DNA from: Dactylosporangium roseum | GTDB taxonomy: Bacteria > Actinomycetota > Actinomycetes > Mycobacteriales > Micromonosporaceae | Length of the DNA: 64,000 bases | Assembly: GCF_025264685.1 (NCBI RefSeq) | Contig: NZ_CP073721.1 | Coordinates: 5,323,001 to 5,387,000, forward strand | Direction of reading: 5' to 3' | Shown here: positions 42,933 through 52,040 of the stretch, in pieces | Layout: every line of letters starts with the position of its first letter | Position numbering within the stretch: position 1 is the first letter of the stretch | The notes under the pieces: generated by a model | Databases searched by the model: none | Told to the model about the DNA's origin: nothing | Seen by the model: the letters and a program-made list of their open reading frames with translations, nothing else | Translations under genes and position numbers: made by a program

Positions 42933-45352
42933 ACCGGCTTCTCGCGGCGAAAGGTCTCCTTCGCCGCAACGTGTCCGGCGGCCTGGCGCTGGCGGTCGCG
43001 GCCGGTCTGGTCGGCACCATCTTCGGGCTCGGCGCGACCGGGCAGGCACCCGAGGTCGTCGACGGAGACGCCTGGCTGTGGAGCAGCACCGAAGGTGAGG
43101 TGGCCCGGGTCAACTCCAGCTCGGGCGGGGTCGATCTGCGCCAACCGGTCGCCGACTCGCAGGGCCACCGTGTCCGCGTGACCCAAGACGACCAGTTCGT
43201 CTTCCTGCACGATCTCGACACGGGTCGGGTCACCTCGGTGGATCTGGCTCGCATGGGCTTCTCCGGCTCACTCGGCATCGGCACCCGGGACGACGTCGTC
43301 GCGGCGCTGTCCGGTGGCGTCGCCGCGCTCGTGAACCGCACGACCGGGCTGATCCGGGCCGTGGACCCCACGACGTTGCAGGCCCTGGGCGCGCCGCTGC
43401 AGTTGCCGGCGCCCCTCGTCGGCGGCGCGGCCTTCGACACCTCCAACACGCTTTGGGTCGGCCTGCCCAGCCAGGGCACCGTGGTGGGGCTGCGGATCAC
43501 CGGCGGGAGCGTCTCCGTGGCCAGCACCGTCCCGGTCGCGCCGCCCGGGCACGACCTCGCCGTCAGTGCCCTGGACAGCGGCGTGCTGGCCGTCGACCGC
43601 GGCGGCACCGCCATCGTCGCGGTGGTCGGCGATCGGGTCCACCGGAGCACCTCACCGATTCCGCTCACCGGCGCGCTGGTACCGGAGCGGACCGTCGGCA
43701 CACTCGTCGCGGTGACGGTACCGCAGGCCGAGGCGGTGGTGACGGTTCAAGACGTCGACAAGAACGGACCGGTCGGACGGCTGCCGTTGCCGAAGTCGGA
43801 CGATGCCGCACCGGCCGTGCCCTTCGCCGGCCGGGTCTACGTGCCAGACGCGCAGACGCACACCGTACGGGTCTTCGGCGCCGACGGCAGGCCGGTCGGC
43901 AGTATCACGGTGCCCGACGCGGACGGGCCGTTGGAGCTCGAGGTACGCGAGCAGCACCTGTTCGTCAACGCACCTGACTCGTCGTCCGCGTCGATCGTCG
44001 ACCAGCACGGCGGGGTACAGGTGGTCGAAAAGCACCCGCTTCCCCCGGCCAGCCCCGCACCGAGCGGCAGCGCCGGCGCCGACCCGGCGAACCAGTCGTC
44101 CGCTCCCCCGTCGACGCCGCCGGCCACGCCGAGCGGGCCGGCCCCGCCGACCGCGAAGACCCTGCCGACGCCGGCGCTCACGCCCGACGAGCCCGGTCCC
44201 GAGGACGAGCCGGCGCCGGCGCCGTCCGCTCCGCCGGCCACACCGCAACCGCCCGGCGCGCCGGTGCCGGTGACGGCGCTCGCCGGAGACGGCGCCGTGT
44301 CGCTCACCTGGGGCCGTGCCGCGTCCGGCGGCGCACCGGTGCAGCAGTACACCGTGGTGTGGACCGGCGGTTCCCGCACCGTGGACGGCGACACGCTCAG
44401 CACCGTCGTGACCGGTCTGAGCAACGGCACGACGTACCGCTTCCGCGTGACCGCACGCAACCGCTACGGGGAGGGGCCGCCGGCACTGTCCGGTCCCGTC
44501 ACCCCGGTCACCGGTCCCCCACCGGCAGCGCCCGGCCGGCCGAGTGCCACCGCCGACCGCAATGTCGTGACGGTGAGCTGGCCGGCCGTGGCGGATGCCC
44601 GGGAGTACGTCGTCACACCGCGGCGGGCGGGCGTGGCCGGCGCGGATCCGGTGCAGCGGGTCACCGGCACCACCACCGAGTTCGCCGGGCTCTCCCTCGG
44701 CAAGACCTACACCTTCACCGTGACGGCCGTCGACAGTGCCGGGCGGGCCGGCCCGGCGAGCCCGGCGAGCAACGAGGTCGTGCCTCGTGACGCCCCGACG
44801 GTCGTCATCAGCGGCACCACCGCCACCGCGACGTCGGTGACGGTGAAGCTCTCGGTGAACACCGGCGGATCGCCCACCACCTGCCACCTCACGCTCACGC
44901 CGAGCGGCAAGTCGGCCGACGGCTGCACCACCACGACCTTCACCGGCCTGTCCGGGAAGACGACGTACACGGTGAAGGTGGTGGCCACCAACGCGCTCGG
45001 CTCGGCGAGTGCCAGCGCGAAGCGCACCACCAGCCAAACGGCCTGGCCGGGCCGGGTGACGTGCGTCGACAAGCCGACCAACCCCAACCCCAGATACTGC
45101 GTCAAGAATGGCGGCATCGGCGTCTTCACCTCGCCGCGCTACGTCGAGGACGGCTCGCATCACCGGCTCAAGCCCGGCGCGAGGATCAATGTGGTCTGCC
45201 GTGCCACCGGCACCAAGATGTACGCGTACGTCTACAACAAGAACAAGGAAAGCAACATCTGGCTGAAGATGAACGACGGATATTGGATTAGCTGGGTGTG
45301 GGCCACGCTGGACAACGGCGACAAGGTGAGCGCGGTGCCCAAATGCGCCTGA
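42929..45352 (+). CDS. Membrane-anchored surface protein with fibronectin III domains
   Basis: This 807-residue protein has an N-terminal membrane anchor (about 17-38), a region of about 320 residues with repeated beta-strand units like a propeller, a Pro-rich linker (about 370-440), two clear fibronectin III domains (ALAGDGAVSLTWGRA; RPSATADRNVVTVSWPAV), a third degenerate one, and a C-terminal SH3-like domain (about 705-807) with four Cys. It is likely exported and wall-associated. The ATG overlaps the MinD-like stop (ATGA), so both are made together. Confidence 0.82.
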   Translation: MNRLLAAKGLLRRNVSGGLALAVAAGLVGTIFGLGATGQAPEVVDGDAWLWSSTEGEVARVNSSSGGVDLRQPVADSQGHRVRVTQDDQFVFLHDLDTGRVTSVDLARMGFSGSLGIGTRDDVVAALSGGVAALVNRTTGLIRAVDPTTLQALGAPLQLPAPLVGGAAFDTSNTLWVGLPSQGTVVGLRITGGSVSVASTVPVAPPGHDLAVSALDSGVLAVDRGGTAIVAVVGDRVHRSTSPIPLTGALVPERTVGTLVAVTVPQAEAVVTVQDVDKNGPVGRLPLPKSDDAAPAVPFAGRVYVPDAQTHTVRVFGADGRPVGSITVPDADGPLELEVREQHLFVNAPDSSSASIVDQHGGVQVVEKHPLPPASPAPSGSAGADPANQSSAPPSTPPATPSGPAPPTAKTLPTPALTPDEPGPEDEPAPAPSAPPATPQPPGAPVPVTALAGDGAVSLTWGRAASGGAPVQQYTVVWTGGSRTVDGDTLSTVVTGLSNGTTYRFRVTARNRYGEGPPALSGPVTPVTGPPPAAPGRPSATADRNVVTVSWPAVADAREYVVTPRRAGVAGADPVQRVTGTTTEFAGLSLGKTYTFTVTAVDSAGRAGPASPASNEVVPRDAPTVVISGTTATATSVTVKLSVNTGGSPTTCHLTLTPSGKSADGCTTTTFTGLSGKTTYTVKVVATNALGSASASAKRTTSQTAWPGRVTCVDKPTNPNPRYCVKNGGIGVFTSPRYVEDGSHHRLKPGARINVVCRATGTKMYAYVYNKNKESNIWLKMNDGYWISWVWATLDNGDKVSAVPKCA

Positions 45353-46317
45353 ACGACACCGAGCTCACCGACTTCGCCGAGGTGTCCGGCCGGATGGCGG
45401 CGTCGATCTCATCGGTGCTGCTGGGCAAGGCCGACGTGGTGCGGCTCGCGCTGATCGCCTTGTTCGCCGAGGGCCACCTGCTGGTCGAGGACGTGCCAGG
45501 CGTGGGAAAGACGACGTTGGCCCGCGCCGTCGCCGCCACCGTGATCGGGCACTTCCGCCGCATCCAGTTCACCCCCGACCTGCTGCCCTCGGACGTGTCC
45601 GGCGTGACGGTCTTCAACCAGGCGCGGGGGCAGTTCGAGTTCCATCCGGGTCCGGTGTTCGCCAACGTCGTCGTCGCCGACGAAATCAACCGGGCCTCAC
45701 CGAAGACCCAGTCGGCGCTGCTGGAGGTGATGGAGGAACGCCACGTGACGGTGGACGGCGTCCGGCACGCCGTGCCGCGGCCGTTCCTCGTCTGCGCTAC
45801 GCAGAACCCGGTGGAGATGGACGGCACCTACCGGCTCCCCGAGGCGCAGTTGGACCGGTTCCTGATGAAGGTGTCGGTGGGCTACCCGGACGAGGCCCAC
45901 GAGATCGAGGTGATGCGCGGCGACGCGGTCCGCTCGCCCGAGACGATCGTCCCGGTGGCCACCACCGACGACGTGGCCCGCATGATCGGCCTCGCCACGC
46001 GGGTCGTGCTCCACGACGCGGTGTACGCCTACATCCGCCGCATCGCCGTGGCGACGCGGCGGCACCCGGAGGTGCGGCTCGGGCTGTCGCCGCGCGGCTG
46101 CGTCGCGCTGTCGCGCGCCGCTCGCGCCGCGGCCCTGACCGAGGCCCGGCCGTACGCGTTGGCCGAAGACGTGAAATCACTCGCGCCCGCGGTGTGCTCG
46201 CACCGGCTGCTCCTCACGCCCGACGCCGCCGTGCGGGGGCGTACCGCCGCAGACGTGATCGCCGAGATCCTGGACGAGGTGGCCGCACCGCTTCCGGTGT
46301 TGAGCGGGGATCCCTGA
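45343..46317 (+). CDS. moxR: MoxR-family AAA+ ATPase
   Basis: This 324-residue protein has Walker A EDVPGVGKTTLARA, Walker B VVVADEINRASPKTQSALLE, sensor 1 CATQNPVEMDGTYRLPEAQLDRF and the sensor 2 region LGLSPRG. MoxR chaperones act with DUF58 proteins, which follow directly. The ATG at 45343 overlaps the previous gene by ten bases. Confidence 0.93.
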   Translation: MRLNDTELTDFAEVSGRMAASISSVLLGKADVVRLALIALFAEGHLLVEDVPGVGKTTLARAVAATVIGHFRRIQFTPDLLPSDVSGVTVFNQARGQFEFHPGPVFANVVVADEINRASPKTQSALLEVMEERHVTVDGVRHAVPRPFLVCATQNPVEMDGTYRLPEAQLDRFLMKVSVGYPDEAHEIEVMRGDAVRSPETIVPVATTDDVARMIGLATRVVLHDAVYAYIRRIAVATRRHPEVRLGLSPRGCVALSRAARAAALTEARPYALAEDVKSLAPAVCSHRLLLTPDAAVRGRTAADVIAEILDEVAAPLPVLSGDP

Positions 46318-47447
46318 TGCCCACCCCCCGCGGCTGGACCGTGCTCGCCGCCGGCGTGGCACTGCTCGCGGTGGGGCTGGCGGCCGGCTATCGCGAACTG
46401 GCCGACCTGGGCAGCGCGGGCGTGCTCGCGGTCGTGCTCGCCGCGTGCTGGGTGGGCCTACCCCCCAGGCTCAGCGTCGACCGCACCATCGAGCCGACCC
46501 GTGTCGGCCGTGGGCAACGGTGCCGCGCGACGCTCGACATCCACACGGCGTCCGGTGGCACGCGCGTGCTGCGCATCGTCGACCCGGTCGCCGGCCCGGC
46601 CGGCGAACAGGCCGCGCCCGTCACGACGGTACGAGTGCGCGGCGGCCTTCCGGTGCGTGTCTCCTACGACGTGCCGACCGACCAGCGCGGGGAGCTTCGC
46701 GTGGGCCCGTTGCTCGTCGGCCGACGCGACCTGCTCGGCCTGTGCGACGCTCGGCGCGCCGTCGGTGCACCCGCCGGCCTGCTGGTGCGCCCGCGTTGGC
46801 ATCCGCTGCGTGGCGTGCCGGCCGGGCTGTCGCCGAGCCCCGACGGGAACGCCGACGGCGCCCAGTACGGCAGCATCGTGTTCCACGCGCTGCGCGAGTA
46901 CCAGTTCGGCGACGATCTCCGCCGGGTGCACTGGCGCACGTCGGCGCACGTCGGCACGCTGATGGTCCGCGAGCACGTCGATGCCGCACTGCCGCGGCTG
47001 GTGTTGCTCGTCGACGACAGCGCCGAGGCATATCGGGGCGACGCCGAGGCGGTCGAGACCGCGGTCGAGGCCGCCGCGTCCATCCTGGTCGCCGCCGGCC
47101 GGGCCGGACTGCCCGTGGTGCTGTGGCTGGCCTCCGGCCGCCTGCCGGTCGAGACGACGGAGGCGGGCCTCGACCTGCTGGCGCGGCTGCGGCCGGTGCC
47201 GCGCGTGGATCTGGTCAGCACCGCTCGCCGGCTGGGCCTGGGCCGGGCCGGCGACACCCTCGCGGTGGTGACCGGGCTCGGCGCCGACCTCCGGACGGCA
47301 CTGGCGGCGCAGCGCGGGCGCGGCCGGGCGCTCCTCGTGGTCCTCGGCGGCCCGGCGCCCTCGCACCCGTTGCCCGCCGACATTCCGACGATCGTCGCCG
47401 GTTCGGCCGGGGAGTTCGTCGACGCGTGGAACGGGATGGTGCGGTGA
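46317..47447 (+). CDS. DUF58 (von Willebrand-A-like) protein
   Basis: This 376-residue protein has two N-terminal membrane segments (TVLAAGVALLAVGLAAGYRE and a second up to about 45) and the DUF58 motif EYQFGDDLRRVHWRTSAH, followed by a vWA-like domain with a DDSAE metal site. It is the standard partner of MoxR in envelope assembly systems. Its ATG shares one base with the MoxR stop. Confidence 0.92.
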   Translation: MPTPRGWTVLAAGVALLAVGLAAGYRELADLGSAGVLAVVLAACWVGLPPRLSVDRTIEPTRVGRGQRCRATLDIHTASGGTRVLRIVDPVAGPAGEQAAPVTTVRVRGGLPVRVSYDVPTDQRGELRVGPLLVGRRDLLGLCDARRAVGAPAGLLVRPRWHPLRGVPAGLSPSPDGNADGAQYGSIVFHALREYQFGDDLRRVHWRTSAHVGTLMVREHVDAALPRLVLLVDDSAEAYRGDAEAVETAVEAAASILVAAGRAGLPVVLWLASGRLPVETTEAGLDLLARLRPVPRVDLVSTARRLGLGRAGDTLAVVTGLGADLRTALAAQRGRGRALLVVLGGPAPSHPLPADIPTIVAGSAGEFVDAWNGMVR

Positions 47448-49564
47448 GACTTCAGATGGCCCTGGCCGGCGGTGCCGTCGTCGCCGCCGCCACGGCTGCC
47501 GCGCTGCCGGTCACCGCCGTCTACGCCGGCGGGCACCTGCCCGCCCTGCTGGGTGCGGCCGCCACCGGGGGCGCGGGCGTGGCGGCATGCGCTCGGGCCC
47601 TGCGCCGCTCCCCCGCCGTCGCGCTGCTCATCAGCGTCGTCGTGATGGGCGGCGCGGTCGTGGCGATCGGAGGGTGGCTGCCCCGGCCTCCGGGCCCGTG
47701 GCTGGCCGCCAGCGTCACGGCCGTCGCCAACTCCGGTGCCGGCATTCTCACCAGTGCGGTACCGGTGCCACTCACGTTGCAGACCGTCGCGCTTCCGGTC
47801 GGCGCCGCCTGGTTGACCGCGAGCGCGTCCGTGCTGCTGCTGTCGACGGGTCGCCCGGCGACCGCCGCGCTGCCACCCATGGCGCTGTTCGCCGGGGCCG
47901 TCGCACTGGCCGGGCCGCCGTCGGCGCCGGCCTATCGCGCCACCGCCGCGCTGGCCGCCGCCCTGGTCGTGCTGTTGGGTGTGCTCGGCCGGTCTCGCGT
48001 CGACCGCGCCTTCGCCCTGCGCTGCGCCGGGTTCGCGGTAGTGTTCGCCGGCGTCACCGGCTGGCTGGGCCCGGCCGTTCTGGGCGCCACCGGCAGGCAG
48101 CCGCCCGATCCACGAGCGCACGTGGTGCCGCCGTACCAGCAGCCGCAGCAGCTCAATCCGCTGAGCCTGCTGTCCGGCTGGGCCGCCGATCCGGAACGCT
48201 CGCTGCTCGAGGTGCGCAGCGACCGGCCGGCGCGGCTGCGCTGGGTGACCCTGCCCGAGTTCACCGGCGTGACGTGGCTGCCGGCACCGGAATACCGGGC
48301 CGCCGGTGCGGTTCTGGGACCGGCGCCGGAGCCGGGATCCACGGCGGTACACCAAGAGATCAGCATCACCGGGCTCGCCGGTGGTTGGCTGCCGGTGCCC
48401 GACGGGGCCCGCGAGGTGCGCGGCGTGCGAGTCGCGGTGGACGCCGGCTCCGGCACCGTCGCGGCACCGGACGGCCTGGGCCCGGCGGTACGGTACACCG
48501 TCACCGCGGTGCCGCCGGTGTGGGTGCAGTCCCGCCTGGCCGAGGCGCGGCTGCCCGGCGACGAGGCGTTCGACAGCTACCGGTCGCTGCCGGCCGGCGA
48601 CTCCGGCCGGCTCTCCGAGCTCGCTCGGACGGCGGCCGGCACGGGCAGCCCGTATCAGCAGGCCCGGAGGCTCGCCGACCATCTGCGCGAGCACTACCGC
48701 TTCGACCCGACAGCACCTGGCGGCAACGGCTATCCGAGCGTGCAGCGGTTCCTGTTCCACTCCCCGGCTCAGGGCGGCGGGCGCGGCACGTCGGAGCAGT
48801 TCGCCACGGCGTTCGCGGTCCTGGCCCGGGCGCTGGCGATGCCGGTGCGGGTCGCCGTGGGCTTCGACCCCGGCCGGGCGATGGGCTCCGGCCGGTACGT
48901 GGTACGCGCCGGCGACGCGCTCGCCTGGCCGGAGGTCTACCTCTCCGGCGCCGGCTGGGTGCCATTCGACCCGACGCCGCCGTCCTCCACAGTGGACGTG
49001 TCGGGCGGTGCGGCGCCGCCGCCGGCCAGCCCGACGCCGAGCGTCGCACCCGAGCCGGACGACGGCGACCGCACCGACGATCCGGAACCGGCCGACGACG
49101 CCGCACGGGTGCCGCACGTGGACGCACCGCGGGGCGGCCGGCGCGCCGCGCTCAGCGCGACGGTCGGCGGGGTGCTGCTGGTCGTGCTCGGCACGGTGGC
49201 GCTGCGCGTGCGTCGCGGCACGGTCGCGGTGCGGCGCGGCGCACCGGCCGCGCGGGTCCTGGCCGCCTGGACCGAGCTGCGCCACAGCCTGCGCCTCGCC
49301 GGGCACGCGCCGGCCGCGGCGCTCGTCGTGACCGAGGTGGCCGGACTGGCGGCCGCGGCGGCCGGCGAGCGGTGGCGCGGCGACGCGCCGGCGCTCGCCG
49401 CCGTCGTCAACACCGCCGGCTTCGACACCGCCGCGCTCCAGGGGTCGGACGCCGACCGGGTCGCCCAACAGATGCGGGCACTGCGGCGGGCGCTGCGCCG
49501 CGGTGCCGGCCCGCGGCGGCGGTTGACCTGGTGGATCGACCCGCGCCCGCTCTGGTGGCGCTGA
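47444..49564 (+). CDS. TgpA-like transglutaminase-fold membrane protein, catalytic residues lost
   Basis: This 706-residue protein has five or six N-terminal membrane segments, an exported transglutaminase-fold domain (about 380-520) and a last membrane helix near 570. In the active-site segment, GTSEQFATAF has Ser450 where papain-like transglutaminases have Cys. DALAWPEVYL has Leu493 where they have His; only the Asp of FDPTP (509) remains. A structural or substrate-binding role is therefore likely. The GTG overlaps the DUF58 stop. MoxR, DUF58 and this protein form a known three-gene set. Confidence 0.85.
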   Translation: MRLQMALAGGAVVAAATAAALPVTAVYAGGHLPALLGAAATGGAGVAACARALRRSPAVALLISVVVMGGAVVAIGGWLPRPPGPWLAASVTAVANSGAGILTSAVPVPLTLQTVALPVGAAWLTASASVLLLSTGRPATAALPPMALFAGAVALAGPPSAPAYRATAALAAALVVLLGVLGRSRVDRAFALRCAGFAVVFAGVTGWLGPAVLGATGRQPPDPRAHVVPPYQQPQQLNPLSLLSGWAADPERSLLEVRSDRPARLRWVTLPEFTGVTWLPAPEYRAAGAVLGPAPEPGSTAVHQEISITGLAGGWLPVPDGAREVRGVRVAVDAGSGTVAAPDGLGPAVRYTVTAVPPVWVQSRLAEARLPGDEAFDSYRSLPAGDSGRLSELARTAAGTGSPYQQARRLADHLREHYRFDPTAPGGNGYPSVQRFLFHSPAQGGGRGTSEQFATAFAVLARALAMPVRVAVGFDPGRAMGSGRYVVRAGDALAWPEVYLSGAGWVPFDPTPPSSTVDVSGGAAPPPASPTPSVAPEPDDGDRTDDPEPADDAARVPHVDAPRGGRRAALSATVGGVLLVVLGTVALRVRRGTVAVRRGAPAARVLAAWTELRHSLRLAGHAPAAALVVTEVAGLAAAAAGERWRGDAPALAAVVNTAGFDTAALQGSDADRVAQQMRALRRALRRGAGPRRRLTWWIDPRPLWWR

Positions 49565-49578
49565 TGTGCCGAACGGGT

Positions 49579-50613
49579 TCAGACCAGGCGGTTGGCCGGA
49601 ACAACGCGTCGAATGCCGACGACACTGCGGGACCATCTCGCAAGCGTGTTGATCTGGACAAGTTCGCCGGTCTTCGGGGCCTCCACGATCAGGCCGCTGC
49701 CGATGTACATGCCGACGTGCCCGGGATTGGAAGGCGTGCCGTACGCGCCGGCCTTGAACAGCAGGTCTCCCGGCCGCACCTGGCTGAGGCCGGGAACACG
49801 CATCGGCAGGTTGATCTGGTCGAACGTCACGCGCGGAATGCTGTACCCAGCGGCACGGTAGGCCATCTGCATCAGCGAGGAGCAGTCGCAGTGCTTGCTC
49901 AGGTTGCTCGAGTGGGCGTCGGTGCAGTCGCCACCGTACACGTACGACGTGCCGCACTGCCTGAGTGCCCAGCCGATGGCGGTTCTGACGGCCGGCGGTG
50001 TGTCGGCCGGCAGGGTGAGGGACAGGTCGACGTCGCCGCATTTCGGCGGGATACCGCACGGGTCTTGGTCGAGCTGGGCACCCGTGGACGGCGACACGCT
50101 GCCGAGAATCTTGGCCACCATCGCCTCCGCCCGTGCCACGAACTGGCCGTACCGGTCCGGGCGGCCGCTGCGCTCCACCTTCTGGGCCGCCACATCCAGC
50201 GGCAGGCTCTGCCAATTCGGCACCTTCAACAGCACCGAGTAGAACTTCGTGCTCGCGTAGACCGGATCGGTCACCTGGGCATAGCTGCCCCAGCCCATGC
50301 TCGGCCGCATCTGGAAGAGCCCGGCCGAGTCGAGGTGGCCGCCGGACATGTTCACCAGATCGGACTCCGTCATCGCGGCCACGATCGCGACGACGATGCC
50401 GCGCCGCGGCACCCGCAACTTCACCCCGACCTCGACGATCGTCCGCGCGTTGGCCATCTGGTCGGCTTTGCTGAATCCCCCGGAGCCGCCGGGAGTGAGA
50501 CATGACATCGACCGCTCGCGGGCGATGGCCAGGCCGGGCACCATCGACAGGCAACAACAGCCGACCACCAGTGCCATGGCGGTCACGGTCAGGTAGACGG
50601 GAAGCTTGTTCAC
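49579..50613 (-). CDS. Secreted NlpC/P60 cell-wall hydrolase with lysozyme-like domain
   Basis: This protein of about 344 residues has an N-terminal membrane anchor or signal (LTVTAMALVVGCCCLSMV). A lytic-transglycosylase-like region follows (AAMTESDLVN, DSAGLFQMRPSMGWG), and the C-terminal NlpC/P60 domain has Cys in HCDCSSLMQM, His in GHVGMYIG and a final polar position near IVEAPKTGE. It probably opens peptidoglycan for the secretion apparatus encoded nearby. GTG 50613 overlaps the lipoprotein stop (GTGA); GTG 50616 is possible. Confidence 0.88.
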   Translation of the reverse strand: MNKLPVYLTVTAMALVVGCCCLSMVPGLAIARERSMSCLTPGGSGGFSKADQMANARTIVEVGVKLRVPRRGIVVAIVAAMTESDLVNMSGGHLDSAGLFQMRPSMGWGSYAQVTDPVYASTKFYSVLLKVPNWQSLPLDVAAQKVERSGRPDRYGQFVARAEAMVAKILGSVSPSTGAQLDQDPCGIPPKCGDVDLSLTLPADTPPAVRTAIGWALRQCGTSYVYGGDCTDAHSSNLSKHCDCSSLMQMAYRAAGYSIPRVTFDQINLPMRVPGLSQVRPGDLLFKAGAYGTPSNPGHVGMYIGSGLIVEAPKTGELVQINTLARWSRSVVGIRRVVPANRLV

Positions 50614-51077
50614 CACTCACCCCAAATGAACTCGTTGTCGGTGACCAGCCATCGGCCGTCGATCTCGGCCACGGTGACGAACAACGTGCCCGTGTCGGTG
50701 GTCAGCCGATAGAGGCCCAGCAGCTTCGGCGCCGGTCGGTTCAGCACGACCGGGCGACCGAACACCACGGACGCCGGCACGGTGCCCGGCTCCGTGCCGC
50801 GCAGCGCTTCGGCGAAACCGGGCTCGCACAGCGGCGCGATCGCGGCCCACCACCGGTCGGCGGGGAGGTCTTTGCGCACCCACGCGGCGGCGAAATCGGC
50901 GGCCTTCCGGGCCGGCGGTGACGCCGGACCGACCAGTGGGTCCACAGTGGACATCTGGAGCGACGTGCGTGTGATTGCCGGCTGTTGCTCAGTTTGCGAT
51001 GACTGCTGCCCAGAACAGCCGGCCGTCAATGCCGAGAAAGCCAGCAGTACGGCCGTGAACAGCATGCTTCGACCCAT
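50610..51077 (-). CDS. Small lipoprotein of unknown function
   Basis: This protein of about 155 residues has a lipoprotein signal with lipobox TAGC, giving lipidation at Cys21. After a Gln/Ser-rich linker comes an NTF2-like alpha+beta domain (AADFAAAWVRKDLPADRWW, LYRLTTDTGTLFVTVAEIDGRW). Similar small domains occur in VirB8/TcpC-like secretion subunits, which is only a suggestion. ATG 51077 lies behind GGAAGGGG. It is coupled to the NlpC/P60 gene and diverges from the secretion genes. Confidence 0.75.
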   Translation of the reverse strand: MGRSMLFTAVLLAFSALTAGCSGQQSSQTEQQPAITRTSLQMSTVDPLVGPASPPARKAADFAAAWVRKDLPADRWWAAIAPLCEPGFAEALRGTEPGTVPASVVFGRPVVLNRPAPKLLGLYRLTTDTGTLFVTVAEIDGRWLVTDNEFIWGEW

Positions 51078-51178
51078 CGTCACCCCTTCCTGGATCGCTG
51101 CTTCTGTTGCAAAATACGGGCATCAGCATGGTGCTACAGTCCACCAGCATTCGCCAGATCCGATTGGACGCCCCCGGC

Positions 51179-51694
51179 ATGGTTGACTCATCGCCAGCAA
51201 GAACCCCGCAACCGGGCCTGCCGGTGGTGTCCCGCCCGCGGCATACCCCATCGGACCAGTGGCCGGCGTTGTGGTGGATCGGCTGCCACGGCGGCGCCGG
51301 CGCCACAACCCTCGCGCGGCTCACCGACCTCGGCGCCGACGCACACGCCGCGTGGCCGACCCCGCCACCGGACGACAGCGCACGTGTGGTGCTGGTGTGC
51401 CGGGTCAGTGCCACCGGCACCCGGGCGGCGACGGTGGCCGTCGAGCAGTGGAAGCGCCGGCTGGTCCCACCGCGGACCGAGTTGCTCGGGGTCGTGGCGG
51501 TCGCCGCGTCGAGCCGCCGCCCACCGCGCCGCGCCGCCGAGCGGCTGCGACTGGTGTCCGGTTGGGTGCCGGCGACCTGGCGGGTCGGCTGGGTCGAGGA
51601 GTTCCTGGCCGCCGACGACGCCCGTGACGTCGGCGTGCCGCCCGACGTCGCCGCCCTGCGCCATGCCCTCAGCCGTGCCATCGTCTCGAAGTGA
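51179..51694 (+). CDS. DUF6668-like protein with P-loop-like segment
   Basis: This 171-residue protein contains WWIGCHGGAGATTLARL, a ParA-like but shortened P-loop without the usual Lys. It then has RVVLVCRVSATGTRAA and a basic C-terminus. I know this type as a companion of actinobacterial conjugation-like clusters (DUF6668). The start ATG 51179 was chosen because a promoter must fit between it and the divergent lipoprotein gene (51078-51178); TTG 51107 and ATG 51128 are in frame. Confidence 0.72.
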   Translation: MVDSSPARTPQPGLPVVSRPRHTPSDQWPALWWIGCHGGAGATTLARLTDLGADAHAAWPTPPPDDSARVVLVCRVSATGTRAATVAVEQWKRRLVPPRTELLGVVAVAASSRRPPRRAAERLRLVSGWVPATWRVGWVEEFLAADDARDVGVPPDVAALRHALSRAIVSK

Positions 51695-51701
51695 GGAAGC
51701 C

Positions 51702-52010
51702 ATGTACCTGATCGATGCCATACACCACCAGGTCCAGAGCATCGCCGACGCGACCCCGGACTTCGGGTGGGCCGCACCGTCGCCCAACAAGAACGCAAAG
51801 GTTCCGTTCGAAGGCAAGATTCAGCAGTTGATGGGCTGGGTCTACTGGATCGCCACCGCCGCTTGCGTCGTCGGTGTCATCATCACCGGCGCCAAGATGG
51901 CGATCTCCTGGCGTGGTGGCAACGATGCCAACGTCGCGCAGCTCGGTTGGGTGCTGTTCGGCTGCATCCTCGTGGGCGGGGCGGTCAACATCGTCAACGC
52001 GATGCTCTGA
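51702..52010 (+). CDS. DUF6112-like two-helix membrane protein (VirB2/TrbC-like)
   Basis: This 102-residue protein has two membrane helices (about 50-70, WVYWIATAACVVGVIITGA, and about 80-100, LGWVLFGCILVGGAVNIVNA) after a soluble N-terminus. The size and layout match VirB2/TrbC-type pilin-like subunits of type IV secretion systems and the DUF6112 family. GAGGAAG precedes the ATG. Confidence 0.82.
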   Translation: MYLIDAIHHQVQSIADATPDFGWAAPSPNKNAKVPFEGKIQQLMGWVYWIATAACVVGVIITGAKMAISWRGGNDANVAQLGWVLFGCILVGGAVNIVNAML

Positions 52011-52040
52011 CCCGCGCGGTCGCGAAAGGGGAACGACACC

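Noticed and set aside
46664..50620. Open minus-strand frame of more than 1,300 codons opposite the DUF58 and transglutaminase-fold genes
   Set aside because: It is the high-GC mirror of well-supported plus-strand genes, has no domain-like sequence and is dominated by Arg, Gly and Pro.
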